In this document: one piece after another, positions 60,907 to 64,000 of the stretch
How the letters are laid out: every line of letters starts with the position of its first letter
How positions within the stretch are numbered: position 1 is the first letter of the stretch
NCBI RefSeq assembly: GCF_002101965.1
Contig: NZ_LQQA01000013.1
Coordinates: forward strand, 341,962 to 405,961
Origin: Mycolicibacterium wolinskyi
Lineage (GTDB): Bacteria > Actinomycetota > Actinomycetes > Mycobacteriales > Mycobacteriaceae
DNA length: 64,000 nt
Reading direction: 5' to 3'
Made by a program: the position numbers and the translations under genes
Notes under the pieces: model-generated
What the model was told of the DNA's origin: nothing
The model's input: the letters and a program-made list of their open reading frames with translations, nothing else
The model's database searches: none

Positions 60907-63045
60907 GTGACCGCCACCTTGGATGTTCCTGAACAGAACGCCGACCTGGTGCTCGACCAGAGCGCCGACGACTATTGGAACCACTACCAGCTGACCTTTG
61001 CGCTCTACAGCGTCAGCGACCGCGCCATCCCCTCGGCGTTCGACGGGCTCAAACCGGGTCAGCGGCGCCTGCTCTACCAGATGCACGAGTCGAAACTGCT
61101 GCCCGGCAACAAACCGCAGAAGTCCTCGAAGGTGTGCTCGGCCGTCACCGGCAACCTGCATCCGCACGGCGGCGCGTCGATGTACGGGGCGGCCGCGCTG
61201 ATGGCCGCCGAGTTCCAACGTGTGAAAGTCATTGACGGCCAGGGTGCTTTCCCCCGCATCCAGGGCGATATCCCCGCCGCTGACCGCTACACCGAGATGC
61301 GGTTGTCGGCGCCCGGTGCGGCGCTGACCGCCGAACTCAACGACCACGCCGTGCCGATGGTCTCGACGTTCGACGGCGAGTGGATCGAGCCGACGGTGCT
61401 GCCCGCCCAATGGCCGATGTTGCTCTGTAACGGTGCCGTCGGCATCGCCGAGGGTTGGGCCACCAAGGTGCCCGCGCACAATCCCCGCGAGGTGATGGCG
61501 GCCTGCCGGGCACTGCTGAAAACCCCGAACATGACCGACGACAGGCTGGTGAAACTCATCCCCGGCCCCGACTGGGGGTGCGGCGCCACCGTGGTCGGCA
61601 CAGCCGGGCTGCGGGAGTACATCACCACCGGACGCGGCGCGTTCACGGTGCGGGGCACAGTGTCCGTCGAGGGGAAGAACTGCATCATCACCGAGCTGCC
61701 GCCCGGTGTCGCGAGCAACACTGTGCAGGACCGGATCCGGGCCCTCGTCGACTCCGGTGAACTGGCCGGGGTGGCGGACATGTCCGATCTGACCGATCGC
61801 CGCAACGGGCTGCGGATCGTCGTCACCGCCAAACGCGGCCACAACGCCGAGCAGATTCGTGAGCAGCTGCTCGCGTTGACACCGCTGGAGTCGACGTTCG
61901 CGGCGAGCCTGGTGGCACTCGACGAGAACCGCGTGCCGCGCTGGTGGTCGGTGCGCGAACTGATCTCCGCGTTCCTGCATCTGCGCGATTCGGTGGTGCT
62001 GCGGCGCAGCGAGTATCGGCTGGAAAAGGTCACCGCGCGCCGCCATCTGGTGGCCGGGCTGATGCTGATCCACCTGGACATTGATACTGCCGTCGCGATC
62101 ATTCGAGCGTCCGACACCGTCGACGAGGCCCGCCAGGGTCTGCAGGAGCGGTTCAAGATCGACGCCGAGCAGGCCGATTACGTTCTGTCGCTGCAGCTTC
62201 GGCGGTTGACCAAGCTCGATGTGATCGAGCTGCAAGCCGAAGCGGAGAAGCTGGACGCCGAGTTCGCCGAGCTGACCGAGCTGGTGTCCAACCCCGACGC
62301 CCGCCGCAAAGTCATCGACCAGGAACTCGTCGAGACGGCAAAACTGTTCAAAGGCGCCGAGTTCGACCGTCGCACCGTGCTGGACTTCGAGGCCACACCC
62401 GTCTCGTCGTCGGCCGCCGACGACGGCCCTCGTGAGCGCAAGGTCAATGCAGCGTGGCGCCTCGACGACCGAGGTGTGTTCTCCGACAGCCACGGTGAGC
62501 TGCTCACGTCAGGTCTGGGTTGGGCGGTGTGGACCGACGGGCGAATCAAATTCACCACCGGTGGCGGTCTGCCGTACAAGATCCGCGACATCCCGGTGGC
62601 CCCCGACATCACAGGCCTGCTGCGCTCCGGCGTGCTGCCCGACGGCTACCACCTGGCGCTGGTCACGCGACGGGGGAAGGTCCTGCGGATCGACCCCGCG
62701 GCGGTCAACCCACAGGGTGTGGCGGGCAATGGCGTGGCGGGTGTGAAACTGGTGGGTGACGGCGATGAGGTGATTGCGGCGCTGCCTGTCTCGTGTGAGA
62801 ACGGCGAGGCGATCCTGTCGATATCCGAAAAGGGTTGGAAAGTCACCGAAGTCGCCGATATCCCGGTGAAGGGCCGCGGCGGCGCCGGCGTCGGGTTCCA
62901 CCCGTTCGTCAACGGCGAGGATGCGCTGCTGTCAGCGTCGATCTCCGCGACCGGGTTCGTGCGCGGCAAGAAAGCGGTGCGCGCGGAGAATCGGGCGAAG
63001 GCTTCGGTGAAGGGATCCGGGACGGACGTCACGCCGGCTGGTTGA
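60907..63045 (+). CDS. Atypical GyrA/ParC-like cleavage subunit (TopoM-type)
   Basis: A 712-residue breakage-reunion subunit. The catalytic Tyr128 is in ADRYTEMRLS. FDGLKPGQRRLLYQMHES and NLHPHGGASMYGAAALM are conserved but depart from gyrase: in the quinolone loop the residues at 90 and 94 are Ala and Gly, where M. tuberculosis GyrA has Ala and Asp. A C-terminal beta-pinwheel-like region follows (about 510-700); no GyrA-box QRGGKG is present. GTG at 60907 follows AGGAG. Forms one unit with the ATPase subunit. Confidence 0.85.
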   Translation: MTATLDVPEQNADLVLDQSADDYWNHYQLTFALYSVSDRAIPSAFDGLKPGQRRLLYQMHESKLLPGNKPQKSSKVCSAVTGNLHPHGGASMYGAAALMAAEFQRVKVIDGQGAFPRIQGDIPAADRYTEMRLSAPGAALTAELNDHAVPMVSTFDGEWIEPTVLPAQWPMLLCNGAVGIAEGWATKVPAHNPREVMAACRALLKTPNMTDDRLVKLIPGPDWGCGATVVGTAGLREYITTGRGAFTVRGTVSVEGKNCIITELPPGVASNTVQDRIRALVDSGELAGVADMSDLTDRRNGLRIVVTAKRGHNAEQIREQLLALTPLESTFAASLVALDENRVPRWWSVRELISAFLHLRDSVVLRRSEYRLEKVTARRHLVAGLMLIHLDIDTAVAIIRASDTVDEARQGLQERFKIDAEQADYVLSLQLRRLTKLDVIELQAEAEKLDAEFAELTELVSNPDARRKVIDQELVETAKLFKGAEFDRRTVLDFEATPVSSSAADDGPRERKVNAAWRLDDRGVFSDSHGELLTSGLGWAVWTDGRIKFTTGGGLPYKIRDIPVAPDITGLLRSGVLPDGYHLALVTRRGKVLRIDPAAVNPQGVAGNGVAGVKLVGDGDEVIAALPVSCENGEAILSISEKGWKVTEVADIPVKGRGGAGVGFHPFVNGEDALLSASISATGFVRGKKAVRAENRAKASVKGSGTDVTPAG

Positions 63046-63054
63046 CCCCAGAAC

Positions 63055-63076
63055 TTGTCGTACCTCCCTGCGACAA
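63055..63076. other. Short inverted repeat
   Basis: TTGTCG (63055-63060) and CGACAA (63071-63076) pair perfectly around a 10-base loop, between the topoisomerase stop and the DUF222 start. No T-run follows. It may be a weak terminator or an operator for the following gene. Confidence 0.4.
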
Positions 63077-63083
63077 TTGGGTT

Positions 63084-64000
63084 ATGTCGTCGGAGCCAGC
63101 GCCTTTCCCGGCTGAGGCGCGTCCTGTTGACCGGCTGGAGGTGTTGTTCGGCGAGGTCGCGCAGTTGTGCGGTCAGCGCAACGCCATCGATGGGCGCCTG
63201 GTCGAGATTGTCGCCGAGATCGAGCGTGACGAGCTGTGGGGCGCCACCGGGGCGCGGTCGATGTCGGCGCTGGTGGCCTGGAAAACCGGTGTGACACCCC
63301 GCAACGCCGACACGATGATGGCGGTCGCGCGTCGCCTCGACGAGTTCCCGCGCTGCGCCGAAGCAATGCGCGACGGCAGGCTGTCCCTGGATCAGGTCGG
63401 GATCATCGCCGAACGCGCCGCCGACGGATCCGATGCGCACTACGCGCAACTGGCCGCCGTCGCCACCGTCACCCAACTGCGCACCGCCGTCAAACTCGAA
63501 CCCCACCCCGACCCGAAACCCCGGCCCGAACCCAAACGCGAAATCACCAAAGACGTCCACGACGACTACACGACCTACCGCATCACCCTGCCGCGGGTCG
63601 AAGCCGCGAAACTCGACACCGCCATGCAGTCCCATCACGACGCCCAGATCGCCGACTGGAAACGCGACCACAAGAATTGCGAGCAGGCCCCGCCGTTCCC
63701 GAACACCGTCGATGCCTTCATGAGCCTGATCGAGGCAGGCTGGGACACCGACGTCGCGGCCCGGCCCCACGGCCAACACACCACCGTCGTCGTGCACCTC
63801 GACATCGACAAGCGCATCGCCGCACTACATCTGGGCCCACTACTCACCGACGCCGAACGCCAATACCTGACCTGCGATGCCACCTGCGAAGCCTGGTTCG
63901 AACAACACGGCCACGTCATCGGAGCAGGACGAACCACCCGCACCGTCAACCGCCGGCTACGCCGCGCCCTGGAACATCGCGACCGCTGCTTCGTGGGCCG
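63084..64000 (+). CDS. DUF222/HNH endonuclease (13E12-family), 3' end outside window
   Basis: The frame from the ATG at 63084 stays open to the window end (305 codons). VDRLEVLFGEVAQLCGQRN, DELWGATGARSMSALVAW and LSLDQVGIIAERAAD are DUF222 features; near the end RRLRRALEHRDRCFVG is the start of the HNH segment, cut off here. Mycobacterial 13E12-type genes are multicopy and associated with mobile repeats. The first codons after ATG read SSEPAPF. Nuclease activity is inferred from the family. Confidence 0.85.
   Translation, partial: MSSEPAPFPAEARPVDRLEVLFGEVAQLCGQRNAIDGRLVEIVAEIERDELWGATGARSMSALVAWKTGVTPRNADTMMAVARRLDEFPRCAEAMRDGRLSLDQVGIIAERAADGSDAHYAQLAAVATVTQLRTAVKLEPHPDPKPRPEPKREITKDVHDDYTTYRITLPRVEAAKLDTAMQSHHDAQIADWKRDHKNCEQAPPFPNTVDAFMSLIEAGWDTDVAARPHGQHTTVVVHLDIDKRIAALHLGPLLTDAERQYLTCDATCEAWFEQHGHVIGAGRTTRTVNRRLRRALEHRDRCFVG

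Noticed and set aside
60874..62493. Long minus-strand frame inside the topoisomerase gene
   Set aside because: Shadow of the GyrA/ParC-like subunit, which has clear catalytic motifs.
1..64000. tRNA, rRNA, CRISPR, insertion sequence, prophage or attachment site
   Set aside because: Intergenic spaces are short and I saw no cloverleaf, repeat-spacer array, transposase or integrase.

Overview
The window is chromosomal DNA of a fast-growing mycobacterium, most likely the Mycolicibacterium smegmatis group. The sequence is GC-rich with strong GC3 bias. It carries an MmpS/MmpL pair, DUF732 and DUF222 (13E12-type) proteins, a fused HadA/HadB-type dehydratase, a CelA1-like GH6 cellulase, a conservon, an MSMEG_6728-type DNA-glycosylase-like protein and a TopoNM-like gyrase relative. 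Species assignment rests on remembered family resemblance, not on a search. I see no tRNA, rRNA, CRISPR array, insertion sequence or prophage.

Bases 1-25.9 kb are a dense catabolic region of three modules whose genes mostly overlap by 4 bp. Module 1 (1-6.8 kb) holds an FGGY sugar kinase (cut by the window edge), a zinc dehydrogenase and a class II aldolase. It also has a GntR regulator divergent from an HpcH/HpaI aldolase, an ACS-type MFS transporter and a nitrilase-superfamily amidase; a 26-bp near-perfect palindrome lies between regulator and operon. Module 2 (7.8-15.5 kb) encodes an alcohol dehydrogenase, aldehyde dehydrogenase, class III CoA-transferase, HMG-CoA lyase-type enzyme, TctA-like permease with a small membrane partner, and a divergent LysR. 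Together these would convert a mevalonate-like alcohol acid to acetoacetate and acetyl-CoA. Module 3 (15.6-25.9 kb) encodes a MaoC hydratase, MFS transporter, domain-permuted ADP-forming acyl-CoA synthetase, crotonase-fold protein, sodium:solute symporter with DUF3311 partner, MDR reductase, crotonyl-CoA carboxylase/reductase, an ArsR-like repressor with matching operator boxes, and a LysR.

Bases 25.9-34.5 kb carry mixed housekeeping and accessory genes: a haem-oxygenase-like diiron protein convergent with a CDGSH protein and a HemK2-type methyltransferase, small proteins, an amino-acid permease, an MSMEG_6728-type protein, SRPBCC proteins, a haem peroxidase fused to two peptidoglycan-binding repeats, a proline-rich secreted protein and an L,D-transpeptidase.

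Bases 34.9-39.7 kb are a complete conservon (sensor kinase, roadblock, DUF742, GTPase) followed by an MHYT membrane protein. Bases 39.7-53.2 kb hold an ArsR/SRPBCC pair with a leaderless autoregulated-looking promoter, a LysR divergent from a sugar acetyltransferase, a serpin-fold protein, a secreted GH6 cellulase divergent from a secreted lipase, the HadAB fusion, a small gene remnant, and mmpS-mmpL. Bases 53.3-58.6 kb are a FrcBCA-like sugar ABC operon with two kinases and a LacI regulator. Bases 58.9-63.0 kb are the two-gene atypical type II topoisomerase, and the window ends inside a DUF222/HNH gene.
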